A DNA stretch of 64,000 nt from Neoscytalidium dimidiatum (GCA_037367355.1 CM074700.1:3286001-3350000), one strand, 5' to 3'. Counted from the stretch's first letter, positions 1 through 10,467 are shown. Notes: generated by a model from the sequence alone, not told the origin. Numbers and translations are program-made.

Positions 1-1
1 A

Positions 2-658
2 GTCCCTCGTGTTCTCCCTTTGCCAACACCCTCCCCGAACCCGGCGTTTAGTGACTTTGCTATGCAGAACCTCATACCTCCAGTAGGGCGTTCGGAAATC
101 ACTGAGGCCGATCTCATTTGTAAGTCGACCCAACAGATAACGAACGTGACAGAGTACAGTCCCATGCTGCAAGCTACTGCTTCGACGAGGGTCCTCTTAA
201 GGTATCAAGAAAACGGCCATGTGACTTTACGTACGAGAGATAATAGCGGGAACGCACCCAGAAAGCCGACAACTGGCACAGTCTGGGTCTACGGTACGAT
301 GGCTCCTGCATCCCAGGACACGCTAATGAATATACATGGGGTGTGGAACAATGCAGGGACAGGCGGTGATGGTAGAGGTGTCCTTTTGGCGAAAGCGCCG
401 TTCGACGATGGCGTGTGCTATCAAGTAAATGATAGTGAGGAGTCTGCGCGGCGGCAGGCCCTCCCGCAGCGAGCGCATACGGAAATGGAAGGCAGGGACC
501 TCTGGTGTGGGATAGAGCTACAGCTACCTTCGAATTTGGTCGCTGGCAGTGTGTATACACTTTACTGGGTCTGGGAGTGGCCAACGCTACTAAGTGAACA
601 GCCTCAAAAATGGAAGCCGGAAGACTACACGACATGCATTGATATTGAAATAGTATAG
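2..658 (+). CDS. DUF7492-like secreted fungal protein, 5' truncated by window edge
   Basis: The frame is open from the first bases of the window to a TAG at 656-658, so this is the 3' part of a longer gene. The sequence shows the string NLIPP near the start, then RYQENGHVTL, the block VWVYGT, a GVWN...GDGRGVLL segment, a DDGVCYQVN segment with a conserved Cys, and near the end YTLYWVWEWPT followed by YTTCIDI. This order is what I recognise from the fungal DUF7492 family, which is usually secreted and of unknown biochemical role. The signal peptide and N-terminal third would lie upstream of base 1. I see no in-frame stop or frameshift. The family call rests on remembered patterns, not on a database search. 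Confidence 0.65.
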   Translation, partial: VPRVLPLPTPSPNPAFSDFAMQNLIPPVGRSEITEADLICKSTQQITNVTEYSPMLQATASTRVLLRYQENGHVTLRTRDNSGNAPRKPTTGTVWVYGTMAPASQDTLMNIHGVWNNAGTGGDGRGVLLAKAPFDDGVCYQVNDSEESARRQALPQRAHTEMEGRDLWCGIELQLPSNLVAGSVYTLYWVWEWPTLLSEQPQKWKPEDYTTCIDIEIV

Positions 659-715
659 ACTATATAGCCAATCGCCCGTTCGCATCGGGTCGGACCCGTC
701 AGCCGTCCAAAACTC

Positions 716-1462
716 TCAGGTCGACCTTCTTTTTAATTGTGGTTTACCATCCTGTTTATCGCCCTCCATGTCATTTGCAGATCGTTTACCACTTGAATTC
801 CTTCCGGCTGAGCTTGGGTTGGGACGAACCCTCTGAAGCGTGCCTTCTGTAACATTTCTCGGACAAGGCTTGTCATTCCGGTGCGGAGGAATGACAGACT
901 GTCCCAGGCGGCAAGGCTCTCTGGAAGCGTCCCCACCGTCGACGCCGTCGAGAGACGCACCGACCCCATCTCCGGAACCATCACGCATTTTCTTCACAGA
1001 ACACTCGGATGCGGGGAGAGTTTCCACTGCTGAGCCAGAGAAGTCATCATCGCTCTCCTGATCGTACTGGCTTGCAGATTCAGAGTCATCGGCTTCGGTG
1101 TCACTTCCGATGCCTGGCGGGTTGACAGGAGCTGATTTCAAGTAAGCAGTTGATCTCTCAAGGTTCAGGTATACTTTATATTTACGTATATCTGGCTTAG
1201 TGTCAATCTTGACGCTGAACACGGCCTCTTTAGTCTCAAGTTCCCTCGCGTGGGATGCGATAATAGGGATAAGCTCTTTAGGGAATGCTGGGTTATCCCT
1301 ATATTGTAGCCTTAGAATGCGCTTGTCATAAGACGTCCAAATATCAAACAGCAACTCTGGGGTGGCATCAATGGAGGTCGTGTTCTTCGCCACTGTAGTG
1401 GCATATGTCAGTGTGCTTACGACCTTGATTTTGGAAAGACTGGTCCTTACTACGGGTTCCAT
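716..1462 (-). CDS. Hypothetical protein, 248 aa
   Basis: Single-exon ATG ORF. I do not recognise a family. The first 115 or so residues look folded, with mixed hydrophobic and charged residues and a PELLFDIW segment. Residues from about 120 are acidic and Ser-rich (several DDS/ESDDD runs), followed by a Gly/Asp-rich stretch and a basic tail ending KRRST. That layout, a small domain plus an acidic-to-basic disordered tail, fits a nuclear or chromatin-associated protein, but this is only inference. It lies tail-to-tail with the DUF7492-like gene, 57 bp apart. A short basic ORF upstream on the same strand (1492-1692) could be a lost 5' exon; no convincing splice pair was found. Confidence 0.4.
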   Translation of the reverse strand: MEPVVRTSLSKIKVVSTLTYATTVAKNTTSIDATPELLFDIWTSYDKRILRLQYRDNPAFPKELIPIIASHARELETKEAVFSVKIDTKPDIRKYKVYLNLERSTAYLKSAPVNPPGIGSDTEADDSESASQYDQESDDDFSGSAVETLPASECSVKKMRDGSGDGVGASLDGVDGGDASREPCRLGQSVIPPHRNDKPCPRNVTEGTLQRVRPNPSSAGRNSSGKRSANDMEGDKQDGKPQLKRRST

Positions 1463-2377
1463 GGCTTTGAATTTTCTGATTACGGCTTGCTTTACTGTCG
1501 TGTGGTACTATAGGATCTCATTAGACTGGCCACCGTTCTGGATAGAAACCTTGGTCGGGAAATACCGAGAGAGGAAGATGAAGGCTGCGGCTTGTCGTTA
1601 AGGCCCAATCCTCTGGGAGCGTTTGGGCGGCGGATTCTTCTCATCGGAGCCTTCTCGGAGAAGCTTGTGTTAAAGAGCCGCTGAAAGGGCATTGCTTCGT
1701 GATAATTGACTGAACAATTCTAAATGGTTCGCGTATTGCAAGTGAGTGGACTGGAGGCAATAGTTCGGGAATGAGGAGCCTTATATTCGCAGCCCTCACC
1801 CTTATGTGTTCATGGGACGGCATATCAAAGAAGCTACGTCCCGTGGCAAAGGTCCATATTCGGAGCCCCCGAAGACCGATTTCCTGGAAAGAGTTGGCGT
1901 AGACAGGTTAGGCGAGACTTACGCGTCGTTGAAATCCAGGAAAGTGCATCATGCCCTTGCAAATACAGTCAATGGCTGCACTTCTATCCATGCGCGACCC
2001 ACTCAAATCCTAACTATTCGCGCTTTACTATAGATAGAGTAGACTGCTGAGGTGTCAGTTCTGTACCACAGCCTTCTGGACCACATCTCGGCATCCTCCA
2101 CGCTCCACCAATCGCGGGTCATGCCACGGACTAAGGTCCTGCGTTTCGATGCAACCAGCACTTAGCATATTCGGAGGACCCATTGGAGGGGCCTGCCAAT
2201 AGCTGCAGGTGAGCACGGGGCACGGTAATTACTCCGCCCCCTACAGTCCTATGGAATTATGCGGGGAGCAGCATTGCGGCATACTTATCAGGTCACAAAG
2301 CGAATAGGATAAAATCCATACTGTGAAATTCCCCAAGAACTAAACGCAATTCCAACAGCAGCACGTCCTTTACCAAG
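1463..2377. other. Intergenic, no supported gene
   Basis: About 0.9 kb between the 248-aa hypothetical gene (minus) and the two-exon hypothetical gene (plus), so it should hold both promoters. Short ORFs occur on both strands but none shows a domain, a codon pattern or a splice structure I can defend. Confidence 0.5.
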
Positions 2378-2991
2378 ATGAGACCTTCCACGTCTCTATC
2401 TCAGAACAAGCTTCCGGACACACTCCCCTCCCGGCCATTGCCTTCTCCTGTCTTCGCATACGTAGACCACATACTTGAAACCGGATCCATCACTGAAAAA
2501 GCGACGATTGATGTTTATCTCGTATGCCTGTATCTTGAAATAATTATCTAGCTGATCTGACTCAACAATAGGATCCAGCCCTTTTAGACGTCCAGCATAT
2601 TACGACAGGTGGTAAAGCATTACAAAATCCGGATTGCGATCGGAATACTCGACCCGTCTGCACCGAGCGTATGCAGGGCGACTTCGGCACGCTTCCAGGT
2701 AACAGGCGAAGGAAGAAGAGAAGTAGACCAAAGGGTCTCAGGTTCTTTGAATGGGTTGATTCCTCGTGCGTCGGAATAGACCGCTGGTTCAGAGATATAG
2801 ATGAGTACGACAAGAAAGTTTTTGACACATCGGCCTATCGGTTTATTAGCAAGAAAGAAGAATTGAAGGAACTCATGAGGGCAAAGTTAAATGAGGATAA
2901 GCATGAGAAGGGGAGACTGCCGACTGGTCACTATAAGGACGTTAAGAGCTACCTGGAGCTACTTCTTCGCGAATGTGAAAGTCAATCATGA
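2378..2991 (+). CDS. Hypothetical protein, two exons, 187 aa
   Basis: Exons 2378-2521 and 2572-2991 are joined by a 50-bp intron with a GTATGC donor, a CTGAC branch-like site and an AATAG acceptor. Both exons are phase 0 and the frame stays open, giving 187 residues from an ATG. The product has a Pro/Ser-rich N-terminus, a basic patch near residue 95 (NRRRKKRSRPKG), an aromatic segment RFFEWVD, and a charged C-terminal half with a predicted helix around KKEELKELMRAKL. I do not recognise the family. The splice consensus and open frame are the main evidence that it is real. No neighbour suggests a role. The basic patch could serve as a nuclear localisation signal. Confidence 0.5.
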
Positions 2992-4262
2992 ATACAACGA
3001 AAGGCTTTCCCCGGATGATTTCCAACTCTCCTTCTCTAGTATGCATTTTACTTCAAGAAGCCAATACATGTTCGTCGACACAGTGGAAAAATGTGTTTAG
3101 AGGAAATCTCAGGCTTGTGACTCGCCAGATAACGAATGAGAGACTTGCTTATCAAGCACTGTGTCTCTGAAAGCCACTCACTTAGCAATCAAAGGTTTGG
3201 CGGGCAATGCGCGTGCTCATGAAGCTGTGCATCCTATGCGACACAGAAGGGACACTTGTTCCTCGGACAGTCTCTTCCTACAAGAGCTTACCAGCGCGTG
3301 GGGCGCATGTAGCTGCGCCAGCTCACCATGGGTTCCAATTCACAAGCATAGGTTGATCCTTCATCTGCGTTCTCGGGCTGTGACTCAATGCTACCGAGTA
3401 ATGAGCGAGGCAAGAAATTAGACCGCCCATGTGGGGGGTTTACGAACGGTGAGACAGGGTGAAGGTGATACGAACGAGTCTCGACTCCTCTTACTGCTCG
3501 GATGGCTCGGAGCTGCTGTCATTCGAGAATGACAATGCAGTTCCACCTGTCATTCTCACGTACCATCTGCCTAGACCGCGTCCGATGTGACGGCATACGC
3601 CGGAAGACACAGCCAGAACGAGAAGTTTTTCGGCTTGGCTGTGGGACTGACAGTCAACCTGGCGGCACGAGGGACCCGAGAGCGAGATGTCGGCACAGGG
3701 TTACGAGACGTGAAGGATTTTACACCAGTCCGCTTCAGGACACCTTGTCTCGTTAGTTGTAGCTCTTGAATACTGCACGATGCTTGGCCAACCAGAGTTT
3801 TTCCGACAGAGGCTAATGACATACCATCCAGGATGTTGCGCATCGTGCCGCCCGGTGAGACAACGACTTAGCTGGACGAGATTCAACCTACTATGCACCG
3901 TGACAATGGGACACCCAGCCGCAAAGCTGCAACAGACGAACGTAATAGTTGTGTTCTGCAAGCAATACTTCATCGTACGAAAGCAAGAGACTAATCTGCC
4001 GCACCCCTATTCTCAATGCAACGAGCAGCAGCACGATTCGAGAGTTGCATGGGACGCGATAGCGCGGGCACGGTACCGCCGGGCGCTCGGCAGCAGCATG
4101 GCGGCATTGCCCAAAAGCCACACTCGGCTAGCTGAGTGGATGCACTATTTCTCCCATTTCCGTCCGTGTCTTTGGGAGGGAGGAGACAGGAGGAAAAGGT
4201 GGGGGCAGGAACAAGCCAATTTGCCCAAGCAACATGCGATGGCGTTCGAAGCGCCGTTGCAT

Positions 4263-4296
4263 CCAGCCACAATTTTAGGGCGCGCGGGGCACCCGC
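4263..4296 (+). repeat. 34-bp dispersed element, copy 1
   Basis: This stretch matches 7543-7576 at 30 of 34 positions. The right-hand 17 bases, GCGCGCGGGGCACCCGC, are identical in both and contain the small inverted repeat GCGGG-GCA-CCCGC. Copy 2 lies about 730 bp upstream of a long gene. Copy 1 has no recognisable gene within 700 bp. Confidence 0.6.
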
Positions 4297-4789
4297 AATC
4301 CTACCGAAGTGCCCAATTTAATCGCCTGATTGCGGTAGCAGGTGGCAGTAAACGGTGCAGTTGCGCTGGTATGACCGCGCTAATGCTGCGGCTTTCGCCC
4401 GGGTTTCGCTCCGCGTAAGCTAGCGGAACCCGGTTCATGCGCGCTGCATGTGCGAGGTGTCTGTACTGGCCCACGCGAGCTCCCACCCATGTCTTACTCC
4501 CAGCACCCTGATGTTACCCAGTCGCCGTGTGTTGAGGTCGGCCACACACACTCTTGCCGCGTGCCATCCAATCTCAAGAAGCTTCTCCGGATCCTAGAGT
4601 ACTAGCGAAAAGCATGTATTTCTTGTCTTTATAGGTAGGCGGCAGGCACTCGGGGATTGCGACGGAGAGGTTCTTGATAGGCTGTAAGAGGAAGTGGCGT
4701 AGAGTGACATACACGTATGCTGCAGCTCGGCTGATCAAAGCTCATCTACGGGGCTCCGGACGTTACCTTAAAGGGTATTTGCTCCAGTT

Positions 4790-4879
4790 CAAATTGCTTT
4801 ATGGCAAGATGCTTTGTTGCAAATTGCATTATAGCAAAATGCTTCACGGCAAAATGATTCATGGCACTATGACTCATTG
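4790..4879 (+). repeat. Six imperfect 15-bp tandem repeats
   Basis: Units follow the pattern CAAAATGCTTYAYGG with substitutions but no length change. Because the unit is a multiple of three, it stays in frame inside a short ORF (4674-4886) and would encode a five-residue repeat of the type K-M-L-H-G. There is no evidence that the ORF is expressed. Confidence 0.7.
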
Positions 4880-5003
4880 CAAATAAGCGGTCAGCAGATC
4901 CGCATGACTTGGCCTGCCGCGGGGCTTCATCACGTCCGGGTGCGGAACCTACTCCTAAGTGAACTCACAACACGCGACTTGCGCATGAACAACCAAACGC
5001 ACA

Positions 5004-6412
5004 ATGGACGCGGTAAGATTGATCGTATCTGCTATGCCAGACGGAAAACATGAGATACAAGGCGACCATCAGATTTTCTACTTTTCGGACGAGCAGCTTT
5101 TTGCTCTTGACCAAGCCGTTGCGAAGCTGAACGAGCGAATGAAGCAAACCACGCGTTTCCAAAAGATCCAGGCAGACCTTCGTCTCAAAACATCTCGCTA
5201 CAAAAACCATAGTGTGGCAAATTGCGGCTTGAAACGATACTTGATAGCAAGGATTGTCAAAAGGTTCCATCAAGCTCCGCCAAATACAGGAGTACCGCTC
5301 AACGTCAAGGCATTCGTGACTGGATCACTCCGATTGTCGGATTGGGAGACAGTCGGGCAGTTAGAAGAGGCACGAAAAGGTGCTTTCTGGTCGTGGGCCT
5401 GCAAGGAGTTTGCCGACGTCATCCCACCCCCCCACGACTGGGCTAGAAAATTGAGGCAGGGAATTCATGACGTTGATTGCATCGGACAGGTACCAATCCT
5501 ACAGCTTCGCGCAGGCAAGTTCCCATCATCTACAGCAAGCGGAAGGAGCTAACTTGTCGAAGAGCTCGAGCGATCCATCACGCAGGGCATCTCGACTCGA
5601 CAGCAGCTCGAGGCACCGCACAATGCGCCTGGTCCTGAGGCCTCGCGCTTGGAAGAACCCACCTCACCATTTCCGCAAGGCGCAGAACCAGGGACTCGGC
5701 CGAACAAAAGACCTCGAATAGAGGCCGATGTCGATGGCCGAGTGAGAGATGTGGAGCAGCACGTAGTGACAAGGGAAACATCTACACCACATCCAACAGG
5801 TCTTTCCAGCAATCGCATTTGAATGACATCTGCTCACGATTCACAGGTCTAGGCGCAAACTCACACGGCTCAGCATCGCCGGATCAACCCCAGCCAGCGC
5901 ATGTGACACTGTCAGAGAGCACCCATTCCCCAACACCAGCCATGGACGATCAAGATCCCCCTTCAGTACATCCTGATCAACCTTCAGATCAGCCATCTGA
6001 ACCGCCCGGCCAGTCCAGGCTTCGCAACCCAGCCGAGATCGAACTCGATCCTGACCAAGGCAAGAAGCCGCACCACATCTAGACAGAATAGTAGACGAGC
6101 TAATTGTTCTTTTTGTTTTAAGCGCAACGCTCTGGTCAGCAGGGTATTTTAGATTGGAGTCGGGACTTCCCACGCGTATCTCCAAATACCGCTGTCTCCG
6201 GGTCTATGAATCCAACGCTTCCCTCTACCTCCTTGGCTGCACACAATGCTCAGGCGAGCGAGACCGGAGCTACTTTACTGCAGCAGACCAGCAATCTTAC
6301 AAATACTACGTTCAACACCGGGGTAGCAGGCCAGTTTCATTCTTCGATGCAGATGCATCAGAGCTCCTTCAGAGATAGAGCACCTAGCGGAATGTTCGCA
6401 TCCGAGCGTTAG
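5004..6412 (+). CDS. Hypothetical gene, multi-exon or broken
   Basis: An ATG ORF runs 5004-5549 (182 aa). Its N-terminal segment HQIFYFSDEQLFALDQAV and a Trp-rich segment near residue 130 look protein-like. After the TAA at 5550-5552 the same frame reopens for 89 codons with a helix-like start (LVEELERSI) and a basic segment NKRPRIE. Two further open stretches follow in another frame, 5819-6082 (Pro/Ser/Asp-rich) and 6206-6412 (Gln/Ser/Thr-rich). I could not fix a unique exon structure: a GTACCA donor at 5490 and a GCTAAC branch site at 5548 exist, but the resulting join does not keep the best frame. Either a multi-exon gene with a disordered C-terminus or a gene with nonsense and frameshift damage is possible. 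The family is not recognised. Confidence 0.35.
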
Positions 6413-6773
6413 TCCAAAGCCTACCTCTTATATGAGAAAGATTTAACATCGATATAGGAGACTTTCGTACCCTAAATGATGAGCAGGATACTGGAGAAGG
6501 TGTCGTTACGGACAACAGTAGGGCTGTCTAATATTTCAACATATCTGTACTAACAGTATCAGCAGGCAACGGAAGCAAAATTCAAGAGCAACGTCGTAAC
6601 AGACAATGGGAGTGGCACAACATGCGTTTCGTCTCTGATTTGCCTGGACATTACCTTTCCTGACGCTGAGGGAGATACGGTGAAATTACGAGCCCAATCT
6701 AGTATTATCTGCTTCGAGTAGACTCGTCAATACCTTTACTACACACATGAATAAGACAACCTTACACTCCAAC

Positions 6774-7151
6774 TTACAGATTATTTATGCGATCCCTATG
6801 AGTGTAAAGCACCCATCTATACAATTGAGCTGTAGACTTGTAAAACTCAAGAGTGATCCCAGCCATCGTTTCGGTTATATCAGCCCTGAATGCATAGCCA
6901 TTCCCTTCCTGCAAGGTGTCACTAATATAGTCTCCCGTGCGCACTAGAAGCTGCTGTCCGGCGCGCAGGTAACAGATTATCATGGCCCAATTGTCTGGCG
7001 GCCATGTACCCGACATGGGTGGGTTCAGAATGGTATTCGCATTGTTGGGAGCGGACTCAGGCCGTCGACTCAGGACGAGGTATGGTGTATTAAGGAAGTC
7101 ATCGAGCCGTATCTCGCGGCGCTCAAGGTCGGAGAAAATCTGGCGGAGCAT
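6774..7151 (-). CDS. Hypothetical protein, 125 aa
   Basis: Single ATG ORF. The product starts with an amphipathic segment (LRQIFSDLERREIRLDDFL), then has Pro/Asn-rich and Trp-containing stretches, and ends with an aromatic helix-like tail. No signal peptide or membrane segment is apparent. I do not recognise it. It is divergent from the 623-aa gene, with about 1.15 kb of repeat-containing DNA between them. It could also be an exon of a larger gene. Confidence 0.3.
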   Translation of the reverse strand: MLRQIFSDLERREIRLDDFLNTPYLVLSRRPESAPNNANTILNPPMSGTWPPDNWAMIICYLRAGQQLLVRTGDYISDTLQEGNGYAFRADITETMAGITLEFYKSTAQLYRWVLYTHRDRINNL

Positions 7152-7542
7152 TAGCTTTGGTGAAGGAAGTTGCCGTCTGGCGGCCGCTTACGTACAAACC
7201 CAAGGTTAAGAGCAGCCTCTCTTTCGGCATCTTCTTCCGACTGATCTGGTTTCAGTCTTATCGGGCAAGCGTGGGATGTCATGGAGGGAATACGGGAAGG
7301 GACGTTACGTCGTGGACGTTGATGCAGGCGTCGAGGTTGTCCGGCAATTGCGGGCGGTGGGCGGCTTCGGGTTCACCGCCGATACCAGGGAAGTGCGTAG
7401 TATTGCCGGGCGATCGGCAGCGGTGCAGCTACAAGTAATAAAACCGGTGGGCCCAGTCAGCCGAGTCGAGACGCGTGAGAGCGCGCACGCGCCAGGCGAC
7501 CCACGCAACGTGTCACGTCGCCCGAGCGGCCCGCCGCCGTTG

Positions 7543-7576
7543 CCAGCCACAGCTTTGGAGCGCGCGGGGCACCCGC
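7543..7576 (+). repeat. 34-bp dispersed element, copy 2
   Basis: Counterpart of 4263-4296. The CCAGCCACA left end and the 17-base GC-rich right end are identical in both copies; only four positions between them differ. It lies upstream of the minisatellite and of the 623-aa gene on the same strand. Confidence 0.6.
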
Positions 7577-7829
7577 GTGTTGCGTTCCAGTTTTCGCATT
7601 TAAATTCGCGTCGCTCTGCCTGCCATTTCTCTCTGCATCTCATCTTCTTTCAGTCGCGCTCCACATCTCAGCACCTCGATCTCCCCAAGTCGTACTATCT
7701 GCTTTTCTTGAGACAGCTGTATGTGCGTTTTATTTTTATTATTTCTTTGGTTGGGGTATACTTAGAATTCTCTTTCATTCTAGACCCGTCGGCCAATTCT
7801 TCTGCGGCGGTTCTCTCTTCGCTGCTGAG

Positions 7830-8055
7830 CCCAAGTGGCCGGCGGACACAACCAGTTGACTTGCCGTCTTCTCTGTTCGTCCGCCTCGCTGCTAGGCCCG
7901 CTGGTGCGCCCAAGTGGCCGGCGTACAGAACCAGTTGACTTGCCGTCTTCTCTGTTCGTCCGCCTCGCTGCTAGGCCCGCTGGTGCGCCCAAGTGGCCGG
8001 CGTACAGAACCAGTTGACTTGCCGTCTTCTCTGTTCGTCCGCCTCGCTGCTAGGC
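7830..8055 (+). repeat. 79-bp minisatellite, just under three copies
   Basis: The marker TTGCCGTCTTCTCTGTTCGT begins at 7861, 7940 and 8019, giving an exact 79-bp period. The last two full units are almost base-identical. A more diverged 31-base part of an earlier unit starts near 7830. Near-identity means the expansion is recent or kept homogeneous. It ends about 250 bp before the ATG of the 623-aa gene. Confidence 0.85.
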
Positions 8056-8306
8056 TCATAGCGGTAAGAAGAGAGCATACGACGTTTGTCTACCACACTC
8101 TCCCGCTCTGGCGGAAAGAATGGTCGACCGGATGAGTTGGTGCCAGACTGAGTCAAGGCTGCTCACGAGTGAAATACTTATAAAAGCCTGGGTGGGCGGG
8201 ATTCCTACCGCAGTTGCGAGTAGGGGCTTTCTTTATCTCTTCTATTCTCTCCGTATTTTGAGAGCGTATATTAGAGCTCAATTAATTTATTATTCTATTC
8301 GAATAG

Positions 8307-10178
8307 ATGGAGAACTTCCAAATTCAACCCGGCACCGCCACTATGCCGATGTACCGCCCCTTGCGAGTGCATTCGGATATGGAATTTGCTGTGCTTCGCC
8401 GATTTGTTTTGACTTGGCGCGATGCGGAGACTGATCAGGAACAATGCCTTGGCGATCTCTCCACCGATCGAGAAACTTCGCAGCCCTGTTTCTTCGTTCT
8501 CGGCTTGGCTCAGCCAGACGAACTACTCATTAATCTCAACTTGCCGCTTAGAATCAACGCTACCGCCAAAGGGGTAAGGAACATGTACTTGGTCATGCCC
8601 GCGGAGTCCTTGGATAGGGAAGATGATGCTGCATCCACAACTATCATTCGAACCACCTATGATCCTCGTCAGAACCCAGTATTGGGTAACGCCGGCGTCA
8701 AAACGGGGGATAAACTCCTTTGGGCGAACTTCGTGTTAAGACAGCCCTGTCAAGTCCTCATGCCGGTAGGAAAGACACAGAAATCGGTCAACGAGCGGTC
8801 CAAGAGTTTGCTGTGGAGCTTAAAGTCTCTTTCCCAAGCAGAGCGCTTCGAGCTTTGGGTCCGAGACGTAGAGCCAAACTTTCAAGTCATACAAAAGTTC
8901 TTCATCAACCTGCTTTCCCAGCATCTTCGGTCCCCGGAAATCGACTGCGCCTCAACTTTCAATGGACGACCCTGGGGATCCAACGCCTGGAAATCGTACA
9001 AGCTTCGCAGTAGCAAGGCGTCGCCTGGGATGTGGAATCCTCTTTTCGATGACTCTCCGCCCTCCTATGACGCAGCAGTGCAGTCGGGGTCGGAAAAGCC
9101 CGGGCATGCCTCAGCCTCTGGGTCCCAGGAAAAGCGCGGAGATGCACGTGATCAGCAGGGCGACGATGGGAGATTTGGTGCCCAGGAGGCCCCTACGGAC
9201 CAAGCACAAGAAGACGTCGACAGACGGAGTGACTCGCAGGAGACCATAATACTCGACGACGGTTTGCAGAACGCCAGTGAACAGCGGGTACGCCGGGAGA
9301 TCTCTGTTCTCGACTCCCAGCCGGAACACGGGACGCAGGAACATTCGCAACAGGATCATCTCCGGAAACGAAATGCCGGGGAAGCTCATTTGGATGCTGA
9401 ACCTGATAGCAGCCGCTCCGAAGCCATCAATGAGGAGCCTGGCCCGTCGAATCAGAGGGGGGCCAAGCTCCGCAAGAGGGTTTCCTTTACCATCCCCGAC
9501 GAACAACCGTCCTTTAGAGACGAACAGGCCTCCTTTGAAGACGAACCTGTGCGCATCCTTGAGAATAGTGCCTACTACCACCCACAGTCAGTTCTCGGGG
9601 GAGGGCCAAACCGTCGCCTATTCGACGAGACTCAGTTCCGCTGGTTTTGTGATGCTATACTTTGGTTGGGCAAGATGTGGCGTAAAAACTATTCCATTCA
9701 CGCCACCTACCTTAAAGAGTTACGCACGCTCTGCAAAGCCATCTTGATGAGGGATAGACGCAAATTCCGAAGCACCAGGGTACGGTGCATGACACTCATC
9801 GCTCAGCAGAAGGGATTCACTAGAGATATTGGCCCGTTCGAGTATCCACTTGCAGAGAAGACGGCGTGGATGGTTGGCTTCATATACGACCAATTCGGCT
9901 CAAGTCAAGATGCCTTTCTTGTCCATGAGCTTACTGCTATGGACCAAGCGGGGCGCCGCTGGGCGAAAGTGGGCGGTGATCAAGGGCCGAAGGCTCCACA
10001 GTGCAAAGAAAAGTACGACCGTCGGGAAGACGGATTCTACTTCCAGATGGCCGCTTGCCTTTTGGTTGCCTGTTACACGTCGGAGCAAAGTGAGAATGAC
10101 GCTGCCCAGCAGGAGACAAGCGAACGTGCGCCTGTGCAGCAGCGAGAGGGAGCACGCGCGCAATCGACGGCGCTGTAG
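8307..10178 (+). CDS. Unrecognised 623-aa protein, intronless
   Basis: A long uninterrupted ATG ORF, exceptional in this intron-rich genome. Three parts are visible. Residues 1-240 are an ordered, mixed alpha/beta-like domain with several short hydrophobic strands and Trp residues (FVLTWRDAE, WANFVLRQP, FELWVRD). Residues about 240-400 are a disordered stretch rich in Ser, Glu, Gln, Asp and Arg. Residues about 405-590 are a second ordered region with aromatic segments (RLFDETQFRWFCDAI, AWMVGFIYDQFG), ending in a polar tail. I do not recognise either domain. No signal peptide or membrane segment is seen. It has a minisatellite upstream and the truncated Fic module downstream. A role cannot be assigned; an accessory-region gene with a two-domain, linker-separated layout is all the sequence shows. 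Confidence 0.65.
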   Translation: MENFQIQPGTATMPMYRPLRVHSDMEFAVLRRFVLTWRDAETDQEQCLGDLSTDRETSQPCFFVLGLAQPDELLINLNLPLRINATAKGVRNMYLVMPAESLDREDDAASTTIIRTTYDPRQNPVLGNAGVKTGDKLLWANFVLRQPCQVLMPVGKTQKSVNERSKSLLWSLKSLSQAERFELWVRDVEPNFQVIQKFFINLLSQHLRSPEIDCASTFNGRPWGSNAWKSYKLRSSKASPGMWNPLFDDSPPSYDAAVQSGSEKPGHASASGSQEKRGDARDQQGDDGRFGAQEAPTDQAQEDVDRRSDSQETIILDDGLQNASEQRVRREISVLDSQPEHGTQEHSQQDHLRKRNAGEAHLDAEPDSSRSEAINEEPGPSNQRGAKLRKRVSFTIPDEQPSFRDEQASFEDEPVRILENSAYYHPQSVLGGGPNRRLFDETQFRWFCDAILWLGKMWRKNYSIHATYLKELRTLCKAILMRDRRKFRSTRVRCMTLIAQQKGFTRDIGPFEYPLAEKTAWMVGFIYDQFGSSQDAFLVHELTAMDQAGRRWAKVGGDQGPKAPQCKEKYDRREDGFYFQMAACLLVACYTSEQSENDAAQQETSERAPVQQREGARAQSTAL

Positions 10179-10467
10179 ATTCGTACAGGAAGTTCAACAA
10201 GGCACCTCACTCGTTAAGCACTTCATTGATTTTAGTTGTAGTATGAGAAAATTGAGAAAATGTTCGTCCTTCGTTCCCGTCGGGAACAGCGCCATGGAAT
10301 TTATGCTTCACGTGCGTTCGTATCAGTCTTGGCATACCATTCCAGATTAGCGCGTATCAAACATCGAGCCGCGACATGCTAACGTGCCACCTCCATCCTC
10401 GCTGCTCAACCGCCGAACCGCAAAGCTTCCCGGCCATAACTTAGTCTTCCGGCGCTCTCTTCAATCC

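Larger units (their letters stand above)
2992..5003. other. 2 kb without a supported gene
   Basis: Several open frames of 60-210 codons occur here, but they overlap on both strands, use non-ATG starts or show no domain-like composition. The stretch contains one copy of a 34-bp element that recurs upstream of the 623-aa gene (4263-4296) and a 15-bp tandem repeat (4790-4879). It may be decayed accessory DNA. Confidence 0.4.
7152..8306. other. Repeat-bearing upstream region of the 623-aa gene
   Basis: No supported gene. The region carries copy 2 of the 34-bp element (7543-7576), CT-rich tracts around 7620-7700, a 79-bp minisatellite (7830-8055) and an AT-rich stretch just before the ATG at 8307. 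The order suggests a promoter modified by repeat expansion. Confidence 0.5.

Noticed and set aside
3780..4418. 212-aa frame in the left gap
   Set aside because: Irregular composition, no domain, overlapping antisense frames; treated as chance.
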